This document shows positions 23,801 to 33,626 of a stretch of DNA of 64,000 bases, piece by piece (the stretch's first letter is position 1; every line of letters begins with the position of its first letter). Source of the stretch: Ciona savignyi (Eukaryota > Chordata > Ascidiacea > Phlebobranchia > Cionidae); contig CH002607.1 in the NCBI GenBank assembly GCA_000149265.1, forward strand, positions 1-64,000. The letters run 5' to 3'. Position numbers and translations under genes: made by a program. The notes below the pieces were generated by a model that saw nothing but the letters and a program-made list of their open reading frames with translations, had not been told where the DNA came from and did not search any database.

Positions 23801-24162
23801 CCCGGTGGTAGGCGCCAGATAACCTCACGATTATACATTTGTACGAGAACGCCCCCTTAGGTATCCACGAGGTAATCTACTGTGTCTTTTCCCGCGTTTT
23901 CCCACTTTAAAATGAGTACCCTCTAATACAACCAATTCAATTCACCCTCATGCACGCCAACTCACAAGCACAAACTCTGCAGATGCAAGGTTTACCCGAT
24001 GACGAAGCAATTCGCATATTCATCGAATTTGATCGCATCGAGTCGGCCATCAAATCATTGGTTGATTTGAACGGTCGGTTTTTCGGCGGCCGCACCGTCA
24101 AAGCCTCGTTTTACGAAGTGGAAAAATTCAAGTCGTTCCAGCTTTCCGATCCGATCACGTGA
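17815..24162 (+). CDS. RBM17: RBM17 / SPF45 splicing factor
   Basis: Ten exons: 17815-17907, 18275-18385, 19579-19730, 20035-20168, 20549-20620, 21142-21202, 21759-21852, 22273-22419, 23407-23505, 23983-24162. All junctions are GT-AG and phase-consistent, giving 380 residues. It starts MSLYDGLGVE, the family's conserved N-terminus. Next come VDEYDPLHPNDYD, a basic/acidic linker (ERRKRRAERHAKK) and AAIAPPT. A G-patch follows (SVAHKIMAKYGFKEGLGLGK), and then a C-terminal UHM-type RRM (DDEAIRIFIEF, LNGRFFGGRTVKASFY) with the Arg-X-Phe motif that binds ULM tryptophans of SF1, SF3B1 and U2AF. It is an alternative 3' splice-site regulator in the nucleus. Introns carry hAT elements (18494, 22450) and SINEs. 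Identity is secure. Confidence 0.97.
18494..19071. mobile_element. Non-autonomous hAT-like element in RBM17 intron 2
   Basis: Inverted ends TAGGGCTGCGAA / TTCGCAGCCCTA are flanked by a perfect 8-bp duplication GTATCCTA (18486-18493 and 19072-19079), the hAT hallmark. Subterminal GGTTAACCG motifs abound. The interior carries a 43-bp tandem repeat (18651-18823, four copies) and no transposase frame. Confidence 0.88.
18651..18823. repeat. 43-bp minisatellite inside the hAT-like element
   Basis: Four copies start at about 18651, 18694, 18737 and 18781 (CATTCACACGTCGATTGTTT type). The 65-codon open frame across them is a by-product. Confidence 0.75.
20935..21085 (-). mobile_element. SINE fragment, minus orientation
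   Basis: A degraded copy: AGTTGCCGAAGTTATTACAG, then TTTTAGTTCAACCCATTAAC, then GCTAAGTGCTTAGCCCAAG. It lies in an RBM17 intron. Confidence 0.55.
22450..22870. mobile_element. hAT-like element in RBM17 intron 8
   Basis: Ends CAGCGGTTTCCAAACTGGG / TTAGGGAACCGCTG are inverted. The flanking 8-mers GTCTAGGC (22442-22449) and GTATAGGC (22871-22878) match at seven of eight positions. No transposase was seen. Confidence 0.75.
22925..23010 (+). mobile_element. SINE head fragment
   Basis: GATTAGCTCAGTGGTTTAGT (A-box-like) followed by TTAGCCGAAGGGTTTCAAC. It is a degraded head of the SINE family, not a tRNA gene. Confidence 0.5.
23540..23645 (-). mobile_element. SINE fragment, minus orientation
   Basis: CGGGCAATCGTCAGATCAC, then CACCGTCGAGTTACCGGAAC, then TTGCAGTGTTTTGTGTATGA. 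It is a truncated copy in the last RBM17 intron. Confidence 0.65.
23755..23915 (+). mobile_element. SINE 3' part, plus orientation
   Basis: TACACAACATACTGCAACAG, then GGGAACCCGGTGGTAGGCGC and the CGTTTTCCCAC tail. With the previous copy it forms a head-opposed pair in one intron. Confidence 0.6.
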
Positions 24163-24311
24163 CATTAATCCGGTGCCAACCAGTTTTGACCGGTTTCGCA
24201 GTGACGATATGCCTAGCTACGGAGATTTTTTAATGGAAATGTGATCCATTACAGTGATATTCTTCGTGTTCATTTCGCTAATGTTATAAATGCATCGTCT
24301 TGGAAGATGGT

Positions 24312-24317
24312 AATAAA
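24312..24317 (+). terminator. RBM17 poly(A) signal AATAAA
   Basis: AATAAA lies 150 bp after the RBM17 stop codon. Confidence 0.5.
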
Positions 24318-24844
24318 CATCCCGAACTTTTTCAATCTAAAAAAGAGTAGCGCCACCGATACTTCTACATTATGTTATTTACAAACGGTTTTGGTAAGGA
24401 GCCTATCACGGTTTCTGAACTAACACTGGGCACAAAGTGAAGAAAATCATCATTTTTATTTGACGGACTTCGTCACTCTATCGATTGACCGAAATAGGGT
24501 TTAAATACGATATTTAGATTTGTTACCAAATGGTAAAACATAAGGGCCATTTTTACGTGGGCAACCGTAACATACCCTCATTTCGACTGCCCGTTACCGG
24601 TATTCCAGGGTGTGTTATTCAGTAGCGAATACCAACGTAAGATTTTGTTAACTCGGGAAAGTTTTTTTAACTGAATATACTGTATAAACTTAACCAAAGT
24701 AGCTGATTTGCAGGTTTTTCTATATTTAAGCAACATTGGGTGCGTATTACCCTGTTTATTTTTCTTATGTGAAAGACTCTTGAATATTTCGGTACAGAGA
24801 AAACTGGGTGGATACTTCTCCCGACTTTAATTAATGTTGGACTG

Positions 24845-25075
24845 TTTCCTTCGCATCTTTCGGGTTATCGGAGCTATCGCAATGCGTTATGTATGAATCA
24901 CACGTTCCTTCAATATAGTAAAACTCATTAAACCGCTGGGTTAAGCCAATGTACGTTAGGTGGCTTGCCTAAGTAAACAACCGACTAGTTAGTGACCAGT
25001 TTCCAAACTACAAACTTTCGGCTAAAAGGCGTCGTCGCGCTTACCCACCAGATTAATCGGTCGAATTTATATTTA
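24845..25075 (-). mobile_element. tRNA-derived SINE, minus orientation
   Basis: GGTTATCGGAGCTATCGCAA, then AAACCGCTGGGTTAAGCC, then AAACAACCGACTAGTTAGTG, ending with GATTAATCGGTCGAA. Similar length to other full copies but more diverged. Confidence 0.65.
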
Positions 25076-25648
25076 GCTGAAACAGTGCCGAAGTAGTGTG
25101 CATGTTCTTAACAACCATATACATAGATACGAACACCCCACCCCTTAATGCATTTGCATTTAATGACTAAATCTATTACATTGGGTGAGCGTCATCTCAC
25201 ACAGCCGCTGACCAGGCGTTTGTATCGTTGGGTAATGCAATTCATTGCCTGAAACTGGTGGATTAATACTTAGTTGTAAGGTTTACTAAAACAATAAAAA
25301 CATCTTACACATATGAACACACTGACTACAATATAGTCCCATTACCATTTAAAAAATATGATTATCCTTTCGGCCGTGCAACAGATTATGCACGGCTATG
25401 TCTGTCTTGGGTGGAACTTTTGGGAGCTAGGCGAATTATACAACATAAACATTCACTACATTCTTAGTAAGTTGGCTATTTATACACTATGGACCGTTTT
25501 AGCGTGTGTTGTTTACGCAGCAGTATCGTAACGAATTATTTACATGAAATGGCAAAACGCACATTAATACACTAATTAAACATGTTTTAACAGACGACTG
25601 GTATTTTCGTGATGTGTATTCTTTGATTGCGTTAAGAGACATTCATAG

Positions 25649-25729
25649 TATGACGTCATAGACGATTGTTGCGTCAGTTTTACTTGGATATTAACATAAA
25701 AAGCACAAAAGCAATTTTGTGTATATAAG
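25649..25729 (+). promoter_or_regulatory. CRE palindrome plus TATA box, candidate promoter
   Basis: TATGACGTCATA (25649-25660) lies 62 bp before TATATAAG (25722-25729). A start near 25755 could serve the C-type lectin gene through a spliced 5' leader (an acceptor-like TCAACAG lies about 100 bp before its ATG), but no leader exon was proven. Confidence 0.35.
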
Positions 25730-26848
25730 TCGGGTGCAATATAGCGTAAGAAATTTGTAAAATCCTGGAAAGAAAAACTACATAAGCTTTAATGCTTTAT
25801 AGTAAGACATTATAAGATAGTCAGAGCAAAAATGCCAACAATTCAGTGTTTTTTTATTAATTTGAAATAGCTGTTTAAAAATAATTCCGTGAAGTATTAT
25901 AATAATTTGTGTTGTTTTTTGCTCAAAGAAGTGTTAATACCAGTGGCTTTCGTTTTTGGCGCTGTTCATTTTCAAGTAAATAAGGTGGTAGTCGAAAAGT
26001 AATCTTTTTGTCCCATCAGTAACCGGGTAATGACTTTCATTCATTATGCATTACTGCAACCAATTTAGCCCTGCAATCTGTTGTAGGCTTTCTATGTGCA
26101 ACTGTGTTGGAATTTGATGGAAACTTATGAGTATCCGCTTTCCAGTCTGGAATAATAAATTGAATATTTGATGTTTTGGAATCAGTGCGTTGCAAAGAGT
26201 TTACTGCACAAGCTACAGATTACTGTTGTCTAAGTTACAGCCATGACCCATCACCTATTAAATATTGATAAACGCTGGGTGCCACTGTGCTTTTCACGTG
26301 TTGATATTGCAAAAGCGTGAACGTGAATAGTTGAGTTAAGAAACTTAGAGAAATCAAGGATATGTAAATCTACCACCAAATGATACTAAGCAGCAAATCA
26401 ATGCATTAATAGCTAGGAGTAGCCCTAATAGAAACACGTAAAAGTTATGCAGAAGTAGTCTATATAGTCGTATTAATTATGAGATTGACCCAAAACGTAC
26501 AATAAGAAAATTTGCTTAACATACTATGTTGTAAAATGAGGAATGGCGAAAGGGCTAAAAAGTAGACAAAATAAGACATACGACGGGCTTGTCAATACAC
26601 CTAGCGGACGTTACTTAAGCCCTCCTGTTAATACACGATTGTCGGTAAATTATTGTGTTTGTTCTTAATTGGTTTAGGTTACTATAGCGCATTATCTGTT
26701 CCCGGTACTAAATAACCGACAAAATAATTGTTTTACAATCAACAGGAAAAATTCATCCAAATTTCGTGCAAACAAAGCTAAAAGTAATATCATGTTTTAC
26801 GTGCTGTGAGGTTGAATTTGGTCGTTATTCACACTATATGACTGCACA

Positions 26849-29800
26849 ATGAAACTTGTCTGCGTCATTTTAACATTGGTCATATGCGCCACGGCGAATG
26901 CGACATGGCATGTGTTGAACGATACGGAGTATTTTATATTCCGGGGTCGGAAAGTAAACGCTAGTAGCGCTCTTATTGCTTGCAACAAAATAAACGCCTC
27001 GTTAGTGGTGGTTAAAAGCAAGCAAGTTCATGATTTTCTTGTGGAAAAAATCGCAAAATTTCCAGGTTGGTATAAAATTATTTTACTTTTAATCGTCCAT
27101 GTCCGCGTTTTGGGCCACAGCTGGCATTGCAAGGCGTTTAGATTGACCTGTAGTGTCATGTCCTTGTCTTGACCCGTGGTGGCGTGGCATAGGCTATAGG
27201 CCATACAATGTCTAATCACATAGTAATATAGTATACGGTCGTGTGGCCGAATGGTTAGCGTGACCGATACATATACCTACTCATATATATAAAAACGGCA
27301 CAAGTGTCGTACCCATCATGGGTTCGAAACTTGTGTCAGTAAAAAAAACGTAGTAATATAGTTACCGGTATTCAACAAGCATGTTTCCGGAAAGAATGGG
27401 TATACATTACTGTAATAAGAATAACGAAGCGGGCCTTAACCGCCGTATTCATCAGATTGCATCGCGACTGTGAAACTACCGTAGATAATACACTCTTGTT
27501 CATTTAATTGAGATGTTTCTATTCTGTTTAAGTACAAAATTAAATTTAAATCCACTAGGTTCAAGCAATATACGCTAAGTGCCTTGCCCGGAGACATAAC
27601 CGACCATCTAGATTTCGATCCTTCAACTTTTCGGCTGAAGGCCACAGATTACTTCGTACCTTACAACACCACACACTTCTTCCCAACAGTAAGTCGCCCG
27701 CATTCATTCTACATTGGTTTGTTTCGAACCAACGGAAGCAAAGTCGGGTTTCGATGGTTGGATGGGGCACCAATCTCCCACGCTTACTCGCAATGGCGGA
27801 ACCGGGAGCCGAACTACAAACTTCAAATCGAGGACTGTGTGCAGATGGGCAGACGGGGACGACTTGAATTGACTTACAGTTGGAACGATATGCCGTGCAC
27901 CAGTAGATCTCGATACATATGTCAAAGACCGGCACAAGGTATATACAGGCTATACATATTCTCGTCACTAACACAATTTTTTGTTAGAAATCGGAATATG
28001 AATAGGTCGCGTTAACCATCGGCCACAAAACTGTTTTTTTACCGGACTAGGTTTCGAATCCATAAATGGTTTGTTATTAAGTATTAAGTATAGTTTAGTA
28101 AATTTATCGGCAACCTTTACCTTACGGTCACACGACCTAACCAAGTGTTTGTATACGAATATAAAAGCAGCACGTCTATGTGTCCAAGCGGCGGATATTT
28201 TGATTTCTTGTATCTAAAATTGTTTACGTTATTTGTACGGCAACTCACAAAGGCAAACTGTCAAATAATCTGAAGCGACCACTACAGTGGGCTTGGTGTG
28301 ATATACGTCATATCTTTTTCCCACACACACGCTGAGCTCAGCAAACGAGATAAGGGGAGGGAAATTTCTAAGCTATTTATAGAGTCCGGCTGGCCCAGTA
28401 ACTTTTAAAACCACAAAATTCCTGATAAATTTATCACGATGTGGTGAAACACTTACAACCGATCTTAAATGTTAAGAATGTTTCCTTTATAGCACAAAAG
28501 AAAAGTCAAAAGATGTTTTTTGTTCTTACTATATGTGTAAATTCTTTCCCTTAAAAATACATTTTTAATGTTGTGCTTTAAGAGATTCAATATACAAAAT
28601 AGTTGGCGGTTTCCCGACATTTAATATGATGGTTAAAAAATCTTGGAAGTGAATTGGATCACTCTATTAGGTTTAAAAATATCCACTGGGAAATAGTATG
28701 TGAAAGAAATTTTGACTGTAAAACTGGGTTTAAAATTGGAACAATCTGTGAACAATAACGCACAGTTTACTCTTTGTTATTGTTACCCCATAAATATTTT
28801 ATTTTCCAGACCAACCCACAACCTTTGACGCTGCTGCGACACAAGTTTCTATAGCAACAAGCGTGGAAAATGTACATAGCTCTACCACGCCATTACGTGG
28901 TGATCTTACCAGTTCGATTTCTAAAAATGAATCTACATTCCTGTCTTTACACAGTGATACCATCACTGGAACTGTTAAACAGTTTGAATCCGGACCGACT
29001 ACAAAGCCAGCAACCTCAGCGCGTCCAACCTTCCACGCAACGCAAACTATACCCACTTTACCGAGATGGGAAGCAAGCACAACACTAACTGCACCAAGCA
29101 CAGTGCGTACAACACTAAGTTTAATGCGTACCACTCCGAGCGCAATGCGTATTATAGCAAACGTAATGCGTACTACATTAAGCGCAATGCGCACAACGGA
29201 AAACGTGATGCGTACTACAACTGGCGTGACAAGTTCTGCAGCAGGCGATGTGCGTACCACACCGAGCGCAATGCGTACTACAACAAGGGAAATGCGTATT
29301 GCGGCAAACGAAATGCGCACAACTGCAAGCGAAACGCGTACAACAACAAGTGCACCCAGTCCAACGACAGTATATCCATCACAATCTACAAGGAATCGCA
29401 AGACAACGTATGTCAAGTATACCAGCGCCATTTCTCCGACAAGTACGCGAAGCGCAGTATCAACCACAGCCGGTATGGATATCAATACCGACCCTCTGAC
29501 GACTCATATCACCGATAAACTTATTTCTACAATGCATGACCAAACCACACCACCGAACACAATTCAACCTAAATCAACAAGAGGAGTAATTCATGGTAAA
29601 GATGTAGACATTACGAAAGATATAATAACAACGTCGCGCTTGACAACTGGATACGTAAATATAACGGATCAAGCCATTCTACCATCAACAAAAGCTGAAA
29701 TTACAATGAACCAAGCTGATGTTAGCACTGAATATGGCAGAGGTTGGGCTGTAACAAACGCAATTGCTTTTACTAGTCGTGCTTCCAACACCGAAGCGGC

Positions 29801-31940
29801 CGGCATGCGAAATAGGCATGTCACACGAGCAACTAAAACTTCAAAAATCCCTGAGACCTACACAACAAGCACATCTTTTGTAGCACGAATACATACCACG
29901 GTAATACCGGACCAAGCAACCTTAACTCCTGAATACGACGTACAAACTAAGTCTCCTGGAGCAACGAAGTCGACAACAGAATCAGTCAATATTGTTTCAC
30001 ATCATCCAATTGACTGGAATACGCAATATCCTGTGGGCTACGCTACAACTGACAAAGCAACACGCGGAGGAACAATGAGATATACCACAGCATATACCTT
30101 TGGACCGTCTATGACGGAAGTCAACCCGGAAAATAAGAAGAAAATAGCCACAACGAATAGGGGTGCGACAACTAAGTATCTGATACCAGGAACAGAAAGA
30201 CACACAAATACATACAAACAAAACGCAAATGACTCAACCACTGTAATACATGCTGCTGGCATCCCGCATTTCGGGGCGATTGTTATGGACAACTCGACGC
30301 AATTATTACCCCCGAGTGACGTAGGGAGTGGTAAGTTTGGAACATGCTTATGCTGTAGAAGCGTATTTACTTGGCAGATAATGTTTATAAATACTTGTGT
30401 GATAGCATGGTATGTCATGTTTTATTATGCTGTTGATGTAAAAGCGGACGACGGTCAATCGTCAAATTACCTCGCACCTCCTTTTAGTTTTTATATTGCA
30501 GTGTGTTGAATGACTGATATATTCATTTAGTTTTGGTAGAACCCATGATTCCACTAAGTTTAGGCGATATCTGCTAATTTGCACAAGGACGCAGCCGACT
30601 AGCTGGCGACCAGTTTTGATGTTTTAAGTCTTTAGTTAGAAGTGTTTTGCTGTATAACTACATCGGTTGTTTAATTAACCGGCCTAAAATTTTACAGGTT
30701 CATTGGCCCAGAGCAAGCCTTACTACGTCATCGGTATAGTAGCCGCCATACTTGCTCTAATTGCATCCGTTGTTCTCTTTGCTCTTTGGAAAAGAAAATC
30801 AAGGTAAGGAGAACTGCGTAGTTTTATAACATACACATAAAATTTGCATAGCAAGATATGATAAGATATTCATTTTGTTTGTGCAGTCGTTGCGTCATGT
30901 AGGCAATCGCCACATTACCTTTCACCCTTTATTTATTTATTTTTAACCGAGCCAAATTTTGAAACCAAGATGGGCTCGTCACTTGGATCGTTTTAGTATA
31001 GGTCGGTATATGTATCGGTCGCGCTAACCATTTGGCCACACATCACGGATAGTTGTGCAATCACGGATAGTTGCCAGTGTCCCACGTGTCCACTAGCTGA
31101 CGCTTTGTAGTAGCTCACGAGGTAATCTGATAATTGCCTGTGTGATAGCGGCTGTTGCGATTTTTGATACACGAGGTTAGTTGTATGTATCCTATCCTAT
31201 CTTATAACCTTCCCGTATCATTATTAGACAAGATAAAGAACCTGAAGACCCAGAAGAAGATTCTCCTGAACATTCCAATACTGGTATCTATCTTCACATC
31301 TGTTCAAGTGCACTTCCTTTTTCATGCATAGCCATAGAGATGCCAATATATATATATTTTTATGCCTAATGCTGCTAAATGTAAGGATAGGATATTCATC
31401 TTTATCCCCGTGGATGAAAAAACCAGGAAGGGTTAACACACGGGCAATCGTCAGATCATCTCACGCCCACCGTCGGGTTACCGGAGGTATTGCAGTGTGT
31501 TGTATATGATAGACATATTCCTTTAATTTGGTTAAACTCATTAATCCGCTGGGTTCAGGCAGTGTCCGTGTTATCCCAACTAAATAACTTAGCATAATGT
31601 CTACAAATATGTCGTAATAATGTTGAGACAACCTTAGTTCTATATACGTCATCGGGTGATTTGTTTAGTGTTAATGTTGTTGGCTGGTTTCTAACGATTA
31701 TAATTTGCCGTTTCCCTATTTCATAACTGTGAATTAACTGCAAATGCTAACTTGTGCAACAACCACAACTCTACTAACTACAAAATGCAAATCGGCCATA
31801 AAATATCCAAAGCCGTGTTAACCAGCTACATTTTGTATCTTTGCTAAAGATATTTGAACAAAATATAACATACGAAACTGATTGCAGGTTCTCCAAGTCG
31901 CATTGCAGACAGTTTTGCTGCTTATTCCCAGCGGAACTGA
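26849..31940 (+). CDS. Transmembrane C-type lectin with Thr/Ser-rich stalk
   Basis: Six exons: 26849-27065, 27690-27938, 28810-30330, 30698-30803, 31228-31283, 31888-31940; phase-consistent, 733 residues. Residues 1-18 are a signal peptide (MKLVCVILTLVICATANA). Residues 19-155 form a C-type lectin domain: FRGRKVNASSALIACNKINA, FYIGLF, WLDG, then REPNYK (EPN, mannose-type site), EDCV, SWNDMPC (WND) and RYICQRP; the four core Cys are present. Residues 156-662 are a mucin-like Thr/Ser-rich stalk in one large exon, with twelve 7-residue repeats. Residues near 671-693 are a membrane helix (VIGIVAAILALIASVVLFAL) followed by KRKSR. The tail is short and acidic (EPEDPEEDSPEH) and ends AYSQRN, with no ITIM or ITAM. 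Predicted role: Ca2+-dependent sugar recognition at the cell surface. Orthology is unknown. Confidence 0.9.
27233..27345 (+). mobile_element. Second tRNA-like repeat family, best copy
   Basis: GTGTGGCCGAATGGTTAGCG (A-box-like) and CATCATGGGTTCGAAACTTG (B-box-like) are about 80 bp apart, followed by a short A-rich tail. It lies in intron 1 of the lectin gene. It resembles a long-variable-arm tRNA but lacks a paired acceptor stem. Confidence 0.7.
27555..27650 (-). mobile_element. SINE fragment abutting lectin exon 2
   Basis: CTAGGTTCAAGCAATATACG, then GCTAAGTGCCTTGCCCGGAG, ACCGACCATCTAGATTTCGA and the tRNA-like end CTTTTCGGCTGAAGGCC. It ends only 40 bp before the exon 2 acceptor. Confidence 0.65.
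28005..28070 (-). mobile_element. Second tRNA-like repeat family fragment
   Basis: GGTCGCGTTAACCATCGGCC, then CCGGACTAGGTTTCGAATCC, the reverse complement of the family's A and B boxes with most of the spacer deleted. Confidence 0.5.
28075..28809. other. Lectin gene intron 2, unique sequence
   Basis: AT-rich sequence between the lectin-domain exon and the stalk exon. I see no repeats or exons. Confidence 0.4.
29103..29354 (+). repeat. 21-bp coding minisatellite, twelve 7-residue repeats
   Basis: Twelve consecutive in-frame heptads of the form (M/V)RTTxxx (for example MRTTPSA, MRTTLSA, MRTTENV, MRIAANE) occupy residues about 254-337 of the lectin's stalk. Copies vary at the last three residues. 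Because 21 is a multiple of three, other frames also stay open here. Confidence 0.9.
30450..30690 (-). mobile_element. tRNA-derived SINE in lectin gene intron
   Basis: GACGGTCAATCGTCAAATTA, then ATATTGCAGTGTGTTGAATG, TTGGTAGAACCCATGATTCC, GCACAAGGACGCAGCCGACT and ATTAACCGGCC. It ends just before the exon 4 acceptor. Confidence 0.7.
30945..31045 (-). mobile_element. Second tRNA-like repeat family copy
   Basis: TTTTGAAACCAAGATGGGCT, then GGTCGCGCTAACCATTTGGCC, the family's B and A boxes in minus order. Confidence 0.6.
31375..31575 (-). mobile_element. tRNA-derived SINE, truncated, in lectin gene intron 5
   Basis: It starts GGATATTCATCTTTATCCCC, then GGGTTAACACACGGGCAATC, ACCGTCGGGTTACCGGAGG and ends near GGGTTCAGGCAGTGTCCG. 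The tRNA-like head is missing. Confidence 0.75.
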
Positions 31941-32061
31941 TTGGCTTGTTCTGTGTGTGTGTGACGTAACAAAGCATTGGTTCAGGAGAGGTCATCCAGC
32001 CAGGCTACCAAAACAGGAACTTTAAATGACATGACACTGTAAAATCAAACTACACTGTACA

Positions 32062-32067
32062 AATAAA
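32062..32067 (+). terminator. C-type lectin gene poly(A) signal AATAAA
   Basis: CAAATAAAGG lies about 120 bp after the TGA at 31938-31940 and is the first good hexamer downstream. Confidence 0.55.
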
Positions 32068-32181
32068 GGATTGCAGCGCAACGAGATTGTGTGTGTACAT
32101 GTTTAACCATTTTAAATCGCCGTGGTGCGGTGTAAATTTTTATTGAAAACGAACTAATTACACAAAAGTGTCTTTCTAGAT

Positions 32182-32626
32182 CAGGGGTTCCCAAGCTTTT
32201 CTCAGGACGACCCCAAAGACAACTTTCAAGTGTCCAGTGCGACCCAAGGTCAATATATATTCCAATACTTGTCAGCCTACTGATAGCAAACTATCTTTGC
32301 TGCAAAGTACATACAAACAATTCAACTCTGCAAATCAACAACGTGTCATTCCATTATGAACAATCAAACAGTGATGTCACAATAAGCACCTACATTTTCG
32401 ATAGCATAAGTACAGACTTAGTTAGAGTGATGCCTATAAGCCTGTTTTACAGTAAGCCATGGTACAAACTGCTAAATTTAACATGGTTTGTCAAATCTTA
32501 GATGTTTTGTACATCCATTATTACCATACCTCACTGACCCCACCGACCCCATGACCTGTTTGCGACCCCACCTACTTATCACTCCGACCCCATTTTGGGT
32601 CGCGACCCCTGGTTTGGGAACCCCTG
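32182..32626. mobile_element. Non-autonomous hAT-like element
   Basis: Inverted ends CAGGGGTTCCCAAGC / GTTTGGGAACCCCTG are flanked by a perfect 8-bp duplication TTCTAGAT (32174-32181 and 32627-32634). The interior has GACCCCA / GCGACCC motifs near both ends and no transposase. Confidence 0.9.
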
Positions 32627-32639
32627 TTCTAGATCATAA

Positions 32640-33626
32640 GGCTAAGCTACATATGTTACAAAGCGTTCAAATTTAATATATACTTCATGTTATGACGCAA
32701 TAGACTAAGATAAATAAAACTGTTTTTCGGAACCATATTTCAGCCTTTTGTGTTTTCATAAAAAGATTGGTTTTAATGTCTTGTTTATGGATGCAAAACA
32801 TCTCAAAACTTGTTTCGCAGATTTTTCCAGGAGTGTGTGGTGTCTCACCCAGACTTGGGAATTCGCCAAACGGCGGGAACTTTTAAATTATAATCTGCAA
32901 CAGCAGCCTACAGGTCCTATAGTATAGGATATCAATGGTTCTGTGTAAACAAATCACTTTTGTGGGATTAACATGAAGCAGTTTTAATCGGTCTGCCAGC
33001 ATGTAATCAGTAAGCACTAAAACCTTTTCTGCCATAAACTGTCAAAGTCTTAAATAAGACGACTTAATCGGTAGGCCAGGCTTTCACTAAGATAAACAGT
33101 CTTCATGACTAAGTCGCTGTAACGAACAAGTCTTTGATTCGTGCAAGAAAGCATGTTCGCACGTAAAGAACAAGTCAACACGAAACAAATAGAAAATCGT
33201 ACGGCAAATCAAATGGGGGTAACTAGAAAAAAAAAACGAAAAAAATCTAGAAAAATATAGAACTGTTAAATTGCACTTTCCCAAGAAAAAATTAATGACC
33301 CGTTTACGCGAAGCGAGCGAAATTGACCACAAAAAACACAAGGTAATGATTGTGCAAAGAAGTAAAGTGAACTTTCCAAACAACAACAATAACAACAACG
33401 ATATGACCCATGAAACTAGAAAAAGAAATTTCCAAAGTTTTCGGCTGCGGCGTCTACTATAAACCCGCCAGGTAAAATCCAGACCCAACGCATATTCATG
33501 CACCCAGGCGTGGCTATTACCTTGCGCTGTACCATAAAGAATTTGCGCTTTGAAATCTTTCAAGCGGTTAAACCGCCGAAAACGAGGAACTTTTCCTTTT
33601 TAAAGTCGCACCGGCACGGAGCAAGA
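32640..33626. other. Intergenic, no gene recognised
   Basis: A 158-codon minus-strand open frame (33087-33563) is Phe/Leu/Ser-rich, lies over A/T runs and has no splice or motif support. I treat it as chance. Confidence 0.4.

Larger units (their letters stand above)
24163..26848. other. Intergenic region between RBM17 and the C-type lectin gene
   Basis: It contains the RBM17 3' UTR, one SINE (24845-25075) and a CRE/TATA pair at 25649-25729. No protein gene was recognised. Confidence 0.45.

Noticed and set aside
27236..27345. Possible functional tRNA gene
   Set aside because: A and B boxes are present but the acceptor stem does not pair and several diverged copies occur, as for a retroposon.
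27561..27974. Minus-strand 137-codon open frame
   Set aside because: Antisense to the C-type lectin domain exon and a SINE fragment.
28799..29518. Long open frames on the minus strand (228 codons) and in another plus frame (150 codons) across the lectin stalk exon
   Set aside because: They arise because the 21-bp repeat and Thr-rich codons avoid stops in several frames; only the plus frame joins spliced lectin and membrane exons in phase.
33087..33563. 158-codon minus-strand open frame with hydrophobic stretches
   Set aside because: Phe/Leu-rich translation of A/T runs, no signal or domain pattern, no convincing splice sites.
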